Source: Aromatoleum buckelii
GTDB taxonomy: Bacteria; Pseudomonadota; Gammaproteobacteria; Burkholderiales; Rhodocyclaceae
Reading direction: 5' to 3'
Length of the DNA stretch: 64,000 bases
Assembly: GCF_012910785.2 (NCBI RefSeq)
Contig: NZ_WTVH02000009.1
Coordinates: 124,001 to 188,000 of the forward strand
Shown here: positions 17,699 to 28,765 of the stretch, piece by piece
Layout of the letters: the number at the start of each line of letters is the position of its first letter
How positions within the stretch are numbered: position 1 is the stretch's first letter
Program-made: the position numbers and the translations under genes
The notes under the pieces: generated by a model
The model's input: only the letters and a program-made list of their open reading frames with translations
Database searches by the model: none
Told to the model about the DNA's origin: nothing

Positions 17699-18145
17699 TC
17701 AGTTCGTCAGCCTCGCGCGCACCCGGCGCGACGCTTCAGTCATGTCGCCACGGCCCGCCAGGCGTGGCTTCAGCAGCGCCATCACGCGTCCCATGTCAGC
17801 AGGACCCGTGGCGCCGGATTCGCCGACAGCAGCGGCAATCGCCTCGTCGAGTTCGGCATCGGACAGCGGCTCGGGAAGATAGGCTGACAGCACCTCGATC
17901 TCGAAGCGCTCGCCGGCAGCCAGTTCGGGTCGATTTGCGGCTTCGTACTGGCTGGCTGCGTCGCGCCGTTGCTTGACCAGTTTTTCGACGGTGGCGGTGA
18001 TCGCCGCATCGTCGAGTTCGACGCGCTCGTCGATCTCGCGCTGCTTTACTGCAGCGAGCAGCAGGCGGACCGCGGACAGGCGCGCGCTATCCTTCGCGCG
18101 CAGTGCCGCCTTCATGTCGTCCTGGATGCGTTCCTTGAGAGACAT
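17699..18145 (-). CDS. yqeY: GatB/YqeY domain protein
   Basis: 148 residues, the usual YqeY length. The N-terminal half (SLKERIQDDMKAALRAKDSARLSAVRLLLAAVKQREIDERV) and the C-terminal tail (PADMGRVMALLKPRLAGRGDM) match the domain shared with the GatB amidotransferase tail, which binds tRNA. Its cellular role is not well defined. It sits between rpsU and dnaG in the macromolecular-synthesis cluster, as in many betaproteobacteria. Confidence 0.92.
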   Translation of the reverse strand: MSLKERIQDDMKAALRAKDSARLSAVRLLLAAVKQREIDERVELDDAAITATVEKLVKQRRDAASQYEAANRPELAAGERFEIEVLSAYLPEPLSDAELDEAIAAAVGESGATGPADMGRVMALLKPRLAGRGDMTEASRRVRARLTN

Positions 18146-18239
18146 GATGTACTCCAGCTCGAAAATACAAAAGCCACGCCGGGCACGAATCCTATGACTC
18201 GCGCCCGGCGTGGTGCCGGCCGGCTGAACCGGTAACGGA

Positions 18240-18452
18240 TCAGTACAGCTTCGGCGGCAGGGTCTGGCTGCGCAGGCGCTTGTGGTTGCGCTTGACCGCG
18301 GCGGCCGACTTGCGCTTGCGTTCCGCGGTAGGCTTTTCGTAGAACTCGCGGGCGCGAAGCTCAGTCAGCAAACCGGTTTTTTCGATGGTGCGCTTGAAGC
18401 GGCGAATGGCGACTTCAAACGGCTCGTTTTCCTTGACGCGAATACCCGGCAT
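18240..18452 (-). CDS. rpsU: 30S ribosomal protein S21
   Basis: 70 residues starting [27 protein letters not shown], the standard S21 start; the frame is open further upstream but that part is not conserved. The basic C-terminal tail ([20 protein letters not shown]) is typical. It is a small-subunit protein near the anti-Shine-Dalgarno end of 16S rRNA. It is first in the rpsU-yqeY-dnaG-rpoD cluster and divergent from tsaD, with 146 bases between start codons holding both promoters. Confidence 0.97.
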
Positions 18453-18598
18453 TGCGAACGTCCTTGTGTGTCTTGTAGGCGGAAAAACGCGAATTATAAC
18501 GACTGGCAGGCGCCAAGCCAAGCATAAACTTCGGCGGTGCTCCACGGATGGGCCGTTAGAATAGGCGCCTTCGAACGTGCCGTCGAAATGGTGGGGTG

Positions 18599-19627
18599 AT
18601 GAAAGTACTGGGAATCGAGACTTCGTGCGACGAAACGGGCGTGGCGATCTTCGACACTACGGCCGGTTTGCTCGGGCATTGCGTCCACACGCAGATCGCG
18701 CTGCATGCCGCATACGGCGGCGTGGTCCCGGAACTGGCGTCGCGCGATCACATCCGCCGCCTGCCGCTGCTGGTGAAGCAGGCGCTGGATGCGGCTGGCT
18801 GCGAGCTGTCGCAACTCGATGCAATCGCCTACACGGCGGGACCGGGACTTGCCGGTGCGCTGCTCGTCGGCGCGAGCTTCGCCGAGTCGCTGGGACTGGC
18901 GCTCGCTGTACCGGTCTTGCCCATTCACCATCTCGAGGGGCACCTGCTATCCCCCTTGCTCGCGGCCGACGCGCCGGCGTTTCCGTTTGTCGCGTTGCTC
19001 GTGTCCGGCGGCCATACGCAGTTGATGAGGGTGACGGGAGTGGGGGAATATGCGCTGCTCGGAGAGTCGGTGGACGATGCGGCCGGAGAGGCATTCGACA
19101 AGACGGCGAAGCTCCTCGGGCTCGGCTATCCCGGCGGGCCGCAACTGGCCGCTTTGGCAGAGCGTGGACAAACGGGACGTTTCCGCCTGCCGCGTCCTAT
19201 GCTGCGGTCGGGCGATCTCGATTTCAGCTTCAGCGGGCTCAAGACGGCCGTCCTCAACGTCGTGTCGGCCCCGACGTGGCGGGCCGAGGATGTGGCCGAC
19301 CTGGCGACGGATTTCCAGGCGGCAGTGGTCGAGGTGCTGTGTGCGAAGGCGCTGCGTGCGCTCGAGCAGACCGGGTTGGTCCGCCTCGTTGTGGCGGGCG
19401 GGGTGGGAGCCAACCGCCACCTGCGCGAGCGACTCGATGCCTCGACGCGGCGCAAGGGCTGGCGGGTGTATTATCCGGAACCCGAACTGTGCACGGATAA
19501 CGGCGCGATGATCGCGTTCGCCGGCGCGCTGCGCGCCGCTGCCGGACAGCGCGGCGGCGAAACTCCGGCAGTGCGAGTGTTTCCGCGCTGGCCGCTGGCC
19601 GAACTGCATTCACCCGTCCAGCCGTAA
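18599..19627 (+). CDS. tsaD: tRNA N6-threonylcarbamoyladenosine transferase subunit TsaD
   Basis: 342 residues. It has [14 protein letters not shown] at the start, the metal-binding HxxxH at H111-H115 (HHLEGH), LVSGGHT in the middle and [13 protein letters not shown] near the C-terminus, all standard for the Kae1/TsaD family. With TsaB, TsaE and TsaC it makes t6A37 in ANN-decoding tRNAs. I chose the ATG at 18599 over an in-frame GTG at 18596 because the conserved N-terminus begins there. It is divergent from rpsU, the common arrangement. Confidence 0.97.
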
Positions 19628-19633
19628 GCAAAA

Positions 19634-19652
19634 GGCGCCTTCGGCGGGCGCC
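19634..19652 (-). terminator. Hairpin between convergent tsaD and plsY
   Basis: GGCGCC at 19634-19639 pairs with GGCGCC at 19647-19652. On the minus strand it is followed by TTTT, so it fits as the terminator of plsY. It may also stop tsaD transcription. Confidence 0.6.
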
Positions 19653-19685
19653 GGGCAGCATGTGCGCGGCGGACGCGCCGGGAGG

Positions 19686-20279
19686 TCAGCTCTTGCTTGC
19701 GCCGATCTTGCTTTCGGACCCGTTCATCAGTTTTCGTATGTTCGGGGCGTGGCGCCACACCAGAATGCCGGCGATCAGCGCGAGCACGGCGACCGTCGGG
19801 GTGGCGCCGAGCAGGACGGCGCCGGAAATGGGCGTGATCACTGCAGCGGCCAGCGCCGCCGCCGAAGAGTAGCGGGTGAGGACCGCCACCGCGAGCCATA
19901 CGAAAAGCGCGCTGAGCGCGACCCAGGCATTGATTCCGGCAAGCACGCCCAGCGCGGTTGCAACGCCCTTGCCGCCGCGGAAGCGCAGGAACACGCTGAA
20001 GACATGGCCCAGAAACGCCGCCAGCCCCGCCAGCGCTGCTTCGACCGGGGAAAAGCCCAGCTTCGCCGCGCCCCATACCGCGAGCCACCCCTTGGCGCAG
20101 TCGCCGACGAGGGTCAGCAGCGCGGCAGCCTTGTTGCCGCTGCGTAGTACGTTGGTCGCCCCAGGGTTGCCCGACCCGTAGCGGCGAGGGTCCGCAAGTC
20201 CGAACAGACGGCTCGAAACGATGGCGAACGGTGTCGAGCCGAGCGCATACGCGGCGAGCAATAACAGGAGGAAATTCAT
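19686..20279 (-). CDS. plsY: Glycerol-3-phosphate acyltransferase PlsY
   Basis: 197 residues with about five membrane segments. The conserved loops are GSGNPGATNVLRSGNK near residue 36 and FRGGKGVAT near 98, the acyl-phosphate and phosphate binding motifs of PlsY. It transfers acyl groups from acyl-phosphate to glycerol-3-phosphate in the inner membrane, the first step of phospholipid synthesis. It is convergent with tsaD and divergent from folB, with 41 bases between the plsY and folB start codons. Confidence 0.96.
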   Translation of the reverse strand: MNFLLLLLAAYALGSTPFAIVSSRLFGLADPRRYGSGNPGATNVLRSGNKAAALLTLVGDCAKGWLAVWGAAKLGFSPVEAALAGLAAFLGHVFSVFLRFRGGKGVATALGVLAGINAWVALSALFVWLAVAVLTRYSSAAALAAAVITPISGAVLLGATPTVAVLALIAGILVWRHAPNIRKLMNGSESKIGASKS

Positions 20280-20320
20280 TTTTTCACCTAGAATTGCCGG
20301 AATTCTAATCGGGAAACAGC

Positions 20321-20698
20321 ATGGATTTCATCTTCATCGAGGAGTTGCGGGTGCAGGCCTGGGTCGGCATCTATCCCCGTGAAAAGGCGGCGCCCCAGCC
20401 GGTCGAGCTGAATCTGACTTTCGGCGTGCCGGATTCCGCGGCCGAAAATGACGACATTGCGGGGACGATCAACTACGCGGACGTGATCGAACGAATCCGG
20501 AAGGAATTGGCCGAGCGCCATTTCAATCTGATCGAGACGCTCGGAGAGTTCGTCGTGAAGCTGCTATTCGACGAATTCGGCGCACCGTGGGTCAAGATCC
20601 GCATCGCGAAGATCGGCGTGAAGAAAGGCGTGCGTCGCGTCGGTGTGTATATCCAGCGTGGACGCGAAGGGATTCCGCTCCCGGCGAGCGCAATCTGA
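20321..20698 (+). CDS. folB: Dihydroneopterin aldolase
   Basis: 125 residues. MDFIFIEELRVQAWVGIYPREK at the start and INYADVIERIRKEL near residue 50 are typical FolB text, followed by LIETLGEFV. It cleaves dihydroneopterin to 6-hydroxymethyl-dihydropterin and glycolaldehyde in folate synthesis. It is divergent from plsY and convergent with the H-NS-like gene. Other folate genes in the window are folE2, folA and thyA, but none is adjacent. Confidence 0.94.
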   Translation: MDFIFIEELRVQAWVGIYPREKAAPQPVELNLTFGVPDSAAENDDIAGTINYADVIERIRKELAERHFNLIETLGEFVVKLLFDEFGAPWVKIRIAKIGVKKGVRRVGVYIQRGREGIPLPASAI

Positions 20699-20747
20699 AA
20701 GGTGGTCGTGACGCGCTCGTTAAAGAGTAAAGAGGCGCCACGACGGG

Positions 20748-21116
20748 TTATTTTTCGCCAGCGATCTCGAGCTCCACGAGGGGCTTGTCCTGGGCAAGCC
20801 AGTCCACCACCCATTGCGGCTTTCTGCCGCGTCCGCTCCAGGTGGTCGCAGGATTTTCCGGGTGACGGTACTTCGCCGGAATCGGACTGTTTTTCTTCGC
20901 CGCGGGTTTGGCTTTCCGCGTGGCCGGGCTGCGCTTGTCGTCGCTCGCCGGGGCGCTGCCGATAAGGTCACTGAGCGACAGACCTTCGTCCGCCGCCATT
21001 TTCTGCATTTTCTTGATCAGTTCGCGGCGCGTGTTATCGCCGCGCCGACGGATTTCCGTTTCCACCTTCGATTGCAAGCGGCGCAATTCGGTCAGTGACA
21101 AAGTGGCCAGTTCCAT
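20748..21116 (-). CDS. H-NS family DNA-binding protein
   Basis: 122 residues. The N-terminal oligomerisation coil (LSLTELRRLQSKVETEIRRR) is followed by a basic Ala/Lys/Pro linker (60-80) and the C-terminal DNA-binding core KYRHPENPATTWSGRGRKPQWV, matching the H-NS / BpH3 signature of betaproteobacteria. Such proteins bind AT-rich minor grooves and silence acquired genes. It ends convergent to folB. Its upstream region (21117-21252) is noticeably AT-rich for this genome, consistent with self-regulation. Confidence 0.92.
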   Translation of the reverse strand: MELATLSLTELRRLQSKVETEIRRRGDNTRRELIKKMQKMAADEGLSLSDLIGSAPASDDKRSPATRKAKPAAKKNSPIPAKYRHPENPATTWSGRGRKPQWVVDWLAQDKPLVELEIAGEK

Positions 21117-21252
21117 GATCTCTCCAGATTTCGGGGTGGTTAGTTATGACGGCAATGGATCGGGAAGGAAACGCGAAAGTGCATACCCGCAGTCATTACC
21201 AATTATTTTGCCAGTAAATCCGGAGAATTAAAACGTTGCGGACGAATGCGCC

Positions 21253-21741
21253 CTAGATTCCGACGCTGACGAGCCGGGGTTGCAATACTCGCAGAATTTC
21301 CTGCGGAAATATCCCAAGCAGAAATCCGCGCCGACCGCCGTTGATATAGACGAGCGGAAGATCGACGATAGAGCTTTCCATGAATACCGGCAGGCGTTTT
21401 CGCAGGCCGAATGGAGAAGTGCCACCGACGAGATAACCCGAATGACGATTAGCGACTTCCGGCGTGCAGGGCTCGATGCGTTTCCGGCCGGCTTGCCGGG
21501 CGAGTTCTTTCGTCGATACTTTTCGGTCACCGTGCATCAATACGATCAACGGTGTGCCGCTGTCGTCTTCCATTACCAGCGTCTTGACGATCGCATGTTC
21601 GTCGACGTCCAGTTCCCGGGCGGACACTTTTGTTCCGCCATGAGGTTCGTAGGCGTAGAGATGGGTCGTATAGGCCACGCGATGCTGCTTGAGGAAACGG
21701 GTGGCCGGCGTTTCCGGCGCGTGGTGTTCGGTTCTGCTCAC
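21253..21741 (-). CDS. ybaK: YbaK/EbsC-type aminoacyl-tRNA deacylase
   Basis: 162 residues from a GTG at 21741 that overlaps the ogt stop codon (GTGA). The text ATRFLKQHRVAYTTHLYAYEPHGGT, AIVKTLVMEDDSG and GGTSPFGLRKRLPVF is typical of the Cys-tRNA(Pro) deacylase branch, which removes cysteine wrongly attached to tRNA-Pro. The open frame runs further upstream inside ogt but has no similarity there. It is translationally coupled to ogt. Confidence 0.93.
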   Translation of the reverse strand: MSRTEHHAPETPATRFLKQHRVAYTTHLYAYEPHGGTKVSARELDVDEHAIVKTLVMEDDSGTPLIVLMHGDRKVSTKELARQAGRKRIEPCTPEVANRHSGYLVGGTSPFGLRKRLPVFMESSIVDLPLVYINGGRRGFLLGIFPQEILRVLQPRLVSVGI

Positions 21742-22232
21742 CGGTTTGCCTCGAACGCGAGAAGCCAATGCTTTGCGTCGATCAGGTAGCCTCCGGAGGC
21801 ACCGGCAAATCCGCCAATGCCTGTCGCCGACACGACGCGATGGCAGGGAATCACGAGGGGAAACGGGTTTGCCCGGCAGGCCTGGCCGACCGCTCGGGCG
21901 GCGCTGGCGAGCGCCTTCGAAAGATGTGCGTACTGCCGCGTCTCGCCGCGCGGGATCGCCGCGATCGCGTCCCACACCCGCCGCTGAAACAACGTGCCAC
22001 GCATCGCGAGGGGCAGGTCGAAAGGACGGTCCGGATCTTCCAGCCACGCGTGGATCTGGGTCACTGCGCGCTCGGCGAGCGCGCAGTCAGGAGGCATTGC
22101 GGGCGTGCCCGGGGGAAGGAAGACGAGCTCGTGAATGACGTTTCCCGCAACTCGGATGCCGAACGCGCCGAACGGCACGGCGAGAATTGCGGCGAATGGG
22201 GCACCGGATGAAGCAGTCGGGGGGAGGTTCAT
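21738..22232 (-). CDS. ogt: Methylated-DNA--protein-cysteine methyltransferase
   Basis: 164 residues. The active site is IPCHRV with nucleophilic C130, followed by GIGGFAGASGGYLIDAK. The preceding AIPRGETRQYAHLSKAL is the DNA-binding helix-turn-helix of the family. It removes O6-methylguanine damage by suicide transfer. The N-terminal half is short and divergent, as in Ogt. The first of an overlapping pair with ybaK. A 168-base gap to proA shows nothing recognisable. Confidence 0.95.
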   Translation of the reverse strand: MNLPPTASSGAPFAAILAVPFGAFGIRVAGNVIHELVFLPPGTPAMPPDCALAERAVTQIHAWLEDPDRPFDLPLAMRGTLFQRRVWDAIAAIPRGETRQYAHLSKALASAARAVGQACRANPFPLVIPCHRVVSATGIGGFAGASGGYLIDAKHWLLAFEANR

Positions 22233-22400
22233 GGTCCGCGATGCAGTGTCGAGGGAGATTCAGGACCCGCGAGGCGACCGCAGGCTTCCAGTTGTCGGGA
22301 TCCTCGCCCCTGGCGACGGGACGAGGTGCCCCCCGAACGGTCGCGGGCGGCAGCCCTTCGGGACGCGTGCGCTGAAGGCGAGGCGCGGCCGCTGGCCTTT

Positions 22401-23678
22401 TTAGCCGCGGACTTCTCCGTTGCCGAAGACGATCCATTTCTGGCTCGTCAGCCCATCGAGTCCCACCGGACCGCGGGCGTGGATCTTGTCCGTCGAGATT
22501 CCGATTTCCGCCCCGAGGCCGTATTCGAAGCCGTCGGCGAAGCGCGTTGAAGCATTGACCATCACCGAGGACGAGTCCACTTCGCGCAGGAAGCGCATCG
22601 CGCTAGTGTAGTTTTCGGTGACGATCGCTTCGGTATGCCCTGAACTGTAGGTGTTGATGTGCGCGATCGCGTCGTCGAGGTCGGCAACCACTTTCACCGC
22701 AATGACGGGCGCGAGATATTCCTCCGACCAGTCCTGCTCGCTCGCGGCGCGCAACTTGTCCGCAGCGATCCCGGTCGCGCGCAGAATCGCCAGCGATTGC
22801 TCGCAACCGCGCATCTCGACGCCTTTCGTCGCGAGCATCCGGCCGATTTCCGGCAGCAGGCGCGGCGCGACCTCGCGGGCGACGAGCAATGATTCCGCCG
22901 TGTTGCAGGTGCCGTAACGCTGCGTCTTGGCGTTTTCGACGATCGGCACGACTTTCGCCACATCGGCATCGCGGTCGATATAGACGTGACAGTTGCCGTC
23001 GAGGTGCTTGATGACCGGCACCCGCGCTTCCTTCGAAATGCGTTCGATCAGGCCTTTGCCGCCGCGCGGAACAATGACGTCGACGAACTCGGGCATCGTG
23101 ATGAGGTGGCCGACCGCGGCACGGTCGGTAATCTCGACGACCTGTACCGAAGTTTCCGGCAACCCGGCAGCGGCGAGTCCTGTCCTGACGCACTGCGCGA
23201 TCGCCTGGTTGCAGTGCAGCGCTTCCCTGCCGCCGCGCAGGATCGCGGCGTTGCCGGACTTGAGGCACAGCGCCGCGGCGTCGGCGGTCACGTTGGGGCG
23301 CGCTTCGTAGATGATGCCGATGACCCCGAGCGGCACGCGCATCTTGCCGACCTGGATGCCCGATGGGCGACGCTTGACATCGGTGATCTCGCCGATGGGG
23401 TCGGGCAGGCCTGCGACCTGTTCGAGCCCTTCGGCCATCGCCTCGACGCCCTTGGCAGTCAGGGTGAGGCGATCGATCAGCGCCGGTTCGAGTCCGCCGG
23501 CGCGCGCCTCGTCGAGGTCGCGTGCGTTCGCGGCGAGCAGTTCCTCCGCCTGTTGCCGAATGGCTGCCGCCATCGCGACGAGCGCGGCGTTCTTGTCGGC
23601 GGTCGAAGCGGCCGCGAGCACGCGCGAGGCGGCGCGTGCCTGGCGACCCAGAGTCTGCATGTAGTCGTGGATGTCCAT
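22401..23678 (-). CDS. proA: Gamma-glutamyl phosphate reductase
   Basis: 425 residues from the ATG at 23678 ([15 protein letters not shown]); an upstream TTG at 23702 is possible but less like the family. The aldehyde-dehydrogenase fold has [31 protein letters not shown] and the catalytic cysteine in [14 protein letters not shown]. It reduces gamma-glutamyl phosphate to the semialdehyde in proline synthesis. No proB is nearby. It follows holA by 93 bases in the leuS-lptE-holA-proA direction. Confidence 0.97.
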   Translation of the reverse strand: MDIHDYMQTLGRQARAASRVLAAASTADKNAALVAMAAAIRQQAEELLAANARDLDEARAGGLEPALIDRLTLTAKGVEAMAEGLEQVAGLPDPIGEITDVKRRPSGIQVGKMRVPLGVIGIIYEARPNVTADAAALCLKSGNAAILRGGREALHCNQAIAQCVRTGLAAAGLPETSVQVVEITDRAAVGHLITMPEFVDVIVPRGGKGLIERISKEARVPVIKHLDGNCHVYIDRDADVAKVVPIVENAKTQRYGTCNTAESLLVAREVAPRLLPEIGRMLATKGVEMRGCEQSLAILRATGIAADKLRAASEQDWSEEYLAPVIAVKVVADLDDAIAHINTYSSGHTEAIVTENYTSAMRFLREVDSSSVMVNASTRFADGFEYGLGAEIGISTDKIHARGPVGLDGLTSQKWIVFGNGEVRG

Positions 23679-23771
23679 CGGATTCTCGATGTTGCCGTGC
23701 AAAAGAAGATTAAAGCATCGATCGGCCGGCGCCCGCCAGTGCGCACGTCCGCACTCAGACGATCTGACCGG

Positions 23772-24779
23772 TCAGCGCCGTGCGAGCCGCAGTGCCAACT
23801 GCAGGAACTCGTCCCACACATCGCCGGGAGCGAGTCCCTTGATGATGCGGTCGATCTTTGCCGCGTGCAGCAACGCGGCGCGAAGCCTGCCGGTCCGAAC
23901 CCGCGTCAATGCGTTGCTGAGCGCGTGCTTGCGCCGTTCGTCGAAGATTCGTTCGGCCTTGAACAGCGTTGCAAGAGGCTGGCCGGCAGTTTTTCCGGCA
24001 CACAGCGTGGCCAGCGTCCTGATTTCGTTCGCAAGTGCCCACAACACCAGCGGCGGCGCGGCGCCTTCGCCCTGCAGGCCTTCGAGGAGACGCGTGCACC
24101 GGACCGGATCGCCTTCGACGAGCGCGTCGCGCAGCTTGGCAATGTCGTAGCGGGCGACGTTCAGCACCGCATTCTGGACATCCTCGAGGCTGAGGTTTCC
24201 TTCCGCGTGGAGCAGGCCGAGCTTGAGGATTTCCTGGTGCGCGGCGAGCAGATTGCCTTCGACGTGGTCGGCGACGAAAGCGAGCGCTTCCGGGCTTGCC
24301 GTCTGCTTTTGTCGCGCCAGGCGGGCCGCGATCCATTCTCCCAGGCGTTCGCGCTCCGGAGCGTTGAGTTCGACCGTCACGCCGGCTTGCGCCAAGGCGT
24401 TGAACCAAGCTGTCTTGCGTGTCGCCCAGTCGATATCGGGCAGCGTGACCAGTGTCACGATGCCGCCGGCGAGGCTGCGCGCATAACGCTGAAGGGCGTC
24501 CCCGCCGTCGCGTCCGGGTTTCCCGCCGGGAATGCGCAGGTCGATCAGCTTCGAGCCACCGAACAGCGACTGGTTTCCGGCTGCGGCGCTCAGGCTTTCC
24601 CACCGGAAACCCTGTCCGACGACCAACGTTTCACGCTCGTCGAAGCCCTGGCGACGCGCCGCCGCGCGCACCAGATCGGCGGCTTCGAGCACCAGCAGCG
24701 GTTCGTTGCCGTGCAGCAGGTAGAGTGGGGCGAGCGGCTTTGCCAGATGTGCGAAAAGCTGCTCGGGGCGCAGGTTCAC
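23772..24779 (-). CDS. holA: DNA polymerase III delta subunit
   Basis: 335 residues from a GTG at 24779 that overlaps the lptE stop as GTGA. It starts NLRPEQLFAHLAKPLAPLYLLHGNEPLLV, standard HolA text. The later segments IDWATRKTAWFNAL and RHKALSN-like RKHALSNAL fit the clamp-loader ring domain. Delta opens the beta clamp in the clamp-loader complex. The open frame continues upstream inside lptE without similarity. The lptE-holA pair is conserved in proteobacteria. Confidence 0.94.
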   Translation of the reverse strand: MNLRPEQLFAHLAKPLAPLYLLHGNEPLLVLEAADLVRAAARRQGFDERETLVVGQGFRWESLSAAAGNQSLFGGSKLIDLRIPGGKPGRDGGDALQRYARSLAGGIVTLVTLPDIDWATRKTAWFNALAQAGVTVELNAPERERLGEWIAARLARQKQTASPEALAFVADHVEGNLLAAHQEILKLGLLHAEGNLSLEDVQNAVLNVARYDIAKLRDALVEGDPVRCTRLLEGLQGEGAAPPLVLWALANEIRTLATLCAGKTAGQPLATLFKAERIFDERRKHALSNALTRVRTGRLRAALLHAAKIDRIIKGLAPGDVWDEFLQLALRLARR

Positions 24780-25291
24780 GGCTTTGCGGCCGCCAAGCGG
24801 CGCATCAGCTGGTCGATGAGGTCGAGCTGCATGTCGCGGAACAGCAGCGCTTCTTCCTGTTCCTTGGCGAGGACCTGCGCGTCGTCGAAGTTGTATTCGC
24901 GTCGCGCCGAAATCGTCGTCGGCGCGACCCATTCGTTGCCATCGCGGCCGAGGAGCCGGAAACTCATGAGGCGCCGGAGCTGGTACTCGCGCACTTTGCC
25001 GCCTCCCGTGAGCGTGAGGATCTCGCGCTCGGTCTGATCGCGCAGGATTTCGAGCCTCACGTCAGCGGTTGCCGGGTCGTCCGTGATCGTGGTGTTGCCG
25101 TTCGCAACGATGCGGCGATGCAGCGCCGCGCCGAGGTCGGACTGCCTGCTGACGCCGAGGTAAATGCTCGAAAACGCGAGCGGCTGCGGGCCGCGCAACT
25201 TGAATCCGCAACCGCCGAGCAGCGCAGCGGCCGCGAGCCCCCCGAACCCCAAGATCAGGCGGCGGCGGGTGGGAGAGGATTTCATCGACAT
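24776..25291 (-). CDS. lptE: LPS-assembly lipoprotein LptE
   Basis: 171 residues. A twin-Arg-like basic start (SPTRRRLILGFGGLAAAALLGGC) ends in the lipobox LGGC, with the lipidated cysteine near residue 28. It continues GFKLRGPQPLAFSSIYLG, typical of LptE (RlpB). It plugs the LptD barrel and helps insert LPS in the outer membrane. It starts 3 bases after leuS stops and overlaps holA, so leuS, lptE and holA are tightly coupled. Confidence 0.93.
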   Translation of the reverse strand: MSMKSSPTRRRLILGFGGLAAAALLGGCGFKLRGPQPLAFSSIYLGVSRQSDLGAALHRRIVANGNTTITDDPATADVRLEILRDQTEREILTLTGGGKVREYQLRRLMSFRLLGRDGNEWVAPTTISARREYNFDDAQVLAKEQEEALLFRDMQLDLIDQLMRRLAAAKP

Positions 25292-25294
25292 CGC

Positions 25295-28108
<2,814 letters not shown>

Positions 28109-28435
28109 TTACGCAGCCTTGCGGGCGGTGGCCGAATAACGTTGCCAGCTGGCCGAGACCGCCGATACGACGTCTTCCATCGCGGTCAGCGGCAGGCGCC
28201 AGAGACGATTCTGGCTGCGCACGAATGGCGTGACGCACGGCGCGCAGAAGCGCTCCTTTTCTTCTTCGAGCAGGCGGAGGAAGGCATTCATCGCCTCGCC
28301 CCAGTACTCGGCATTGCCGACCCATCCGGTCGCCACGGTGGCTTCGCGCACCGCTTCATGCCAGAGGGTGGTGGCCCGTTCGATCGGGATGCCGGCTTTG
28401 CGCGCATACCAGGGCAAGAGCTTGGGTGTCTTCAT
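28109..28435 (-). CDS. Conserved-looking 108-aa hypothetical protein
   Basis: 108 residues, family not recognised. It is rich in Trp and aromatic residues (LLPWYARKAGIPIERATTLWHEAV, GWVGNAEYWGEAMNAFLRLLEEEKERF, SASWQRYSATARKAA), helical, without signal peptide or membrane segment. Codon use and base composition fit a real gene. An AGGAG ribosome site lies 4 bases upstream of its ATG. It stands alone between leuS and uvrD with a 330-base upstream region. A phasin-like or regulatory role is conceivable but unsupported. Confidence 0.75.
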   Translation of the reverse strand: MKTPKLLPWYARKAGIPIERATTLWHEAVREATVATGWVGNAEYWGEAMNAFLRLLEEEKERFCAPCVTPFVRSQNRLWRLPLTAMEDVVSAVSASWQRYSATARKAA

Positions 28436-28765
28436 GATTGGTTCTCCTGTGAGCTTGTCGGCCTTGTCGGCTTTTGCGCCGGGACAGACCTTGTAAGTCC
28501 ACCGTTCGAGGCGCTGTTAATGCGGTGCAACATACAAAAATTTCGCGAATTCTGCGCCGCTCAAGGAGGTTATTCCTTGATAAAACGCAAACGGATGCTG
28601 CGTTGCACAATCTCAAGCTAAAGGATCCCTGGGGGCAAATCAACATCTTTGTTGTGCCGATGCAACAGTGCCGTTTTTTTAGGTTGTCGCGATCCCGATT
28701 CCAAGGGAGCCCGAAGTTTCCCTCGCGTCCCGGTTAAAATTCGCTGTGCCCCAAGAGAAAACCGA
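28436..28765. promoter_or_regulatory. 330-base divergent upstream region
   Basis: No gene is seen. It separates the divergent 108-aa protein gene and uvrD. It is lower in GC than its surroundings and holds several TGCAACA / TGTTGC-like words: GTGCAACA at about 28524, GTTGCACAA at about 28601, and an inverted TGTTG / CAACA pair at 28650-28667. A TAAAAT at 28735-28740 is a possible uvrD -10 element. The repeated words could be an operator. Confidence 0.4.

Noticed and set aside
15898-17976. 692-codon open frame opposite dnaG and yqeY
   Set aside because: Shadow; the minus-strand genes have full motifs.
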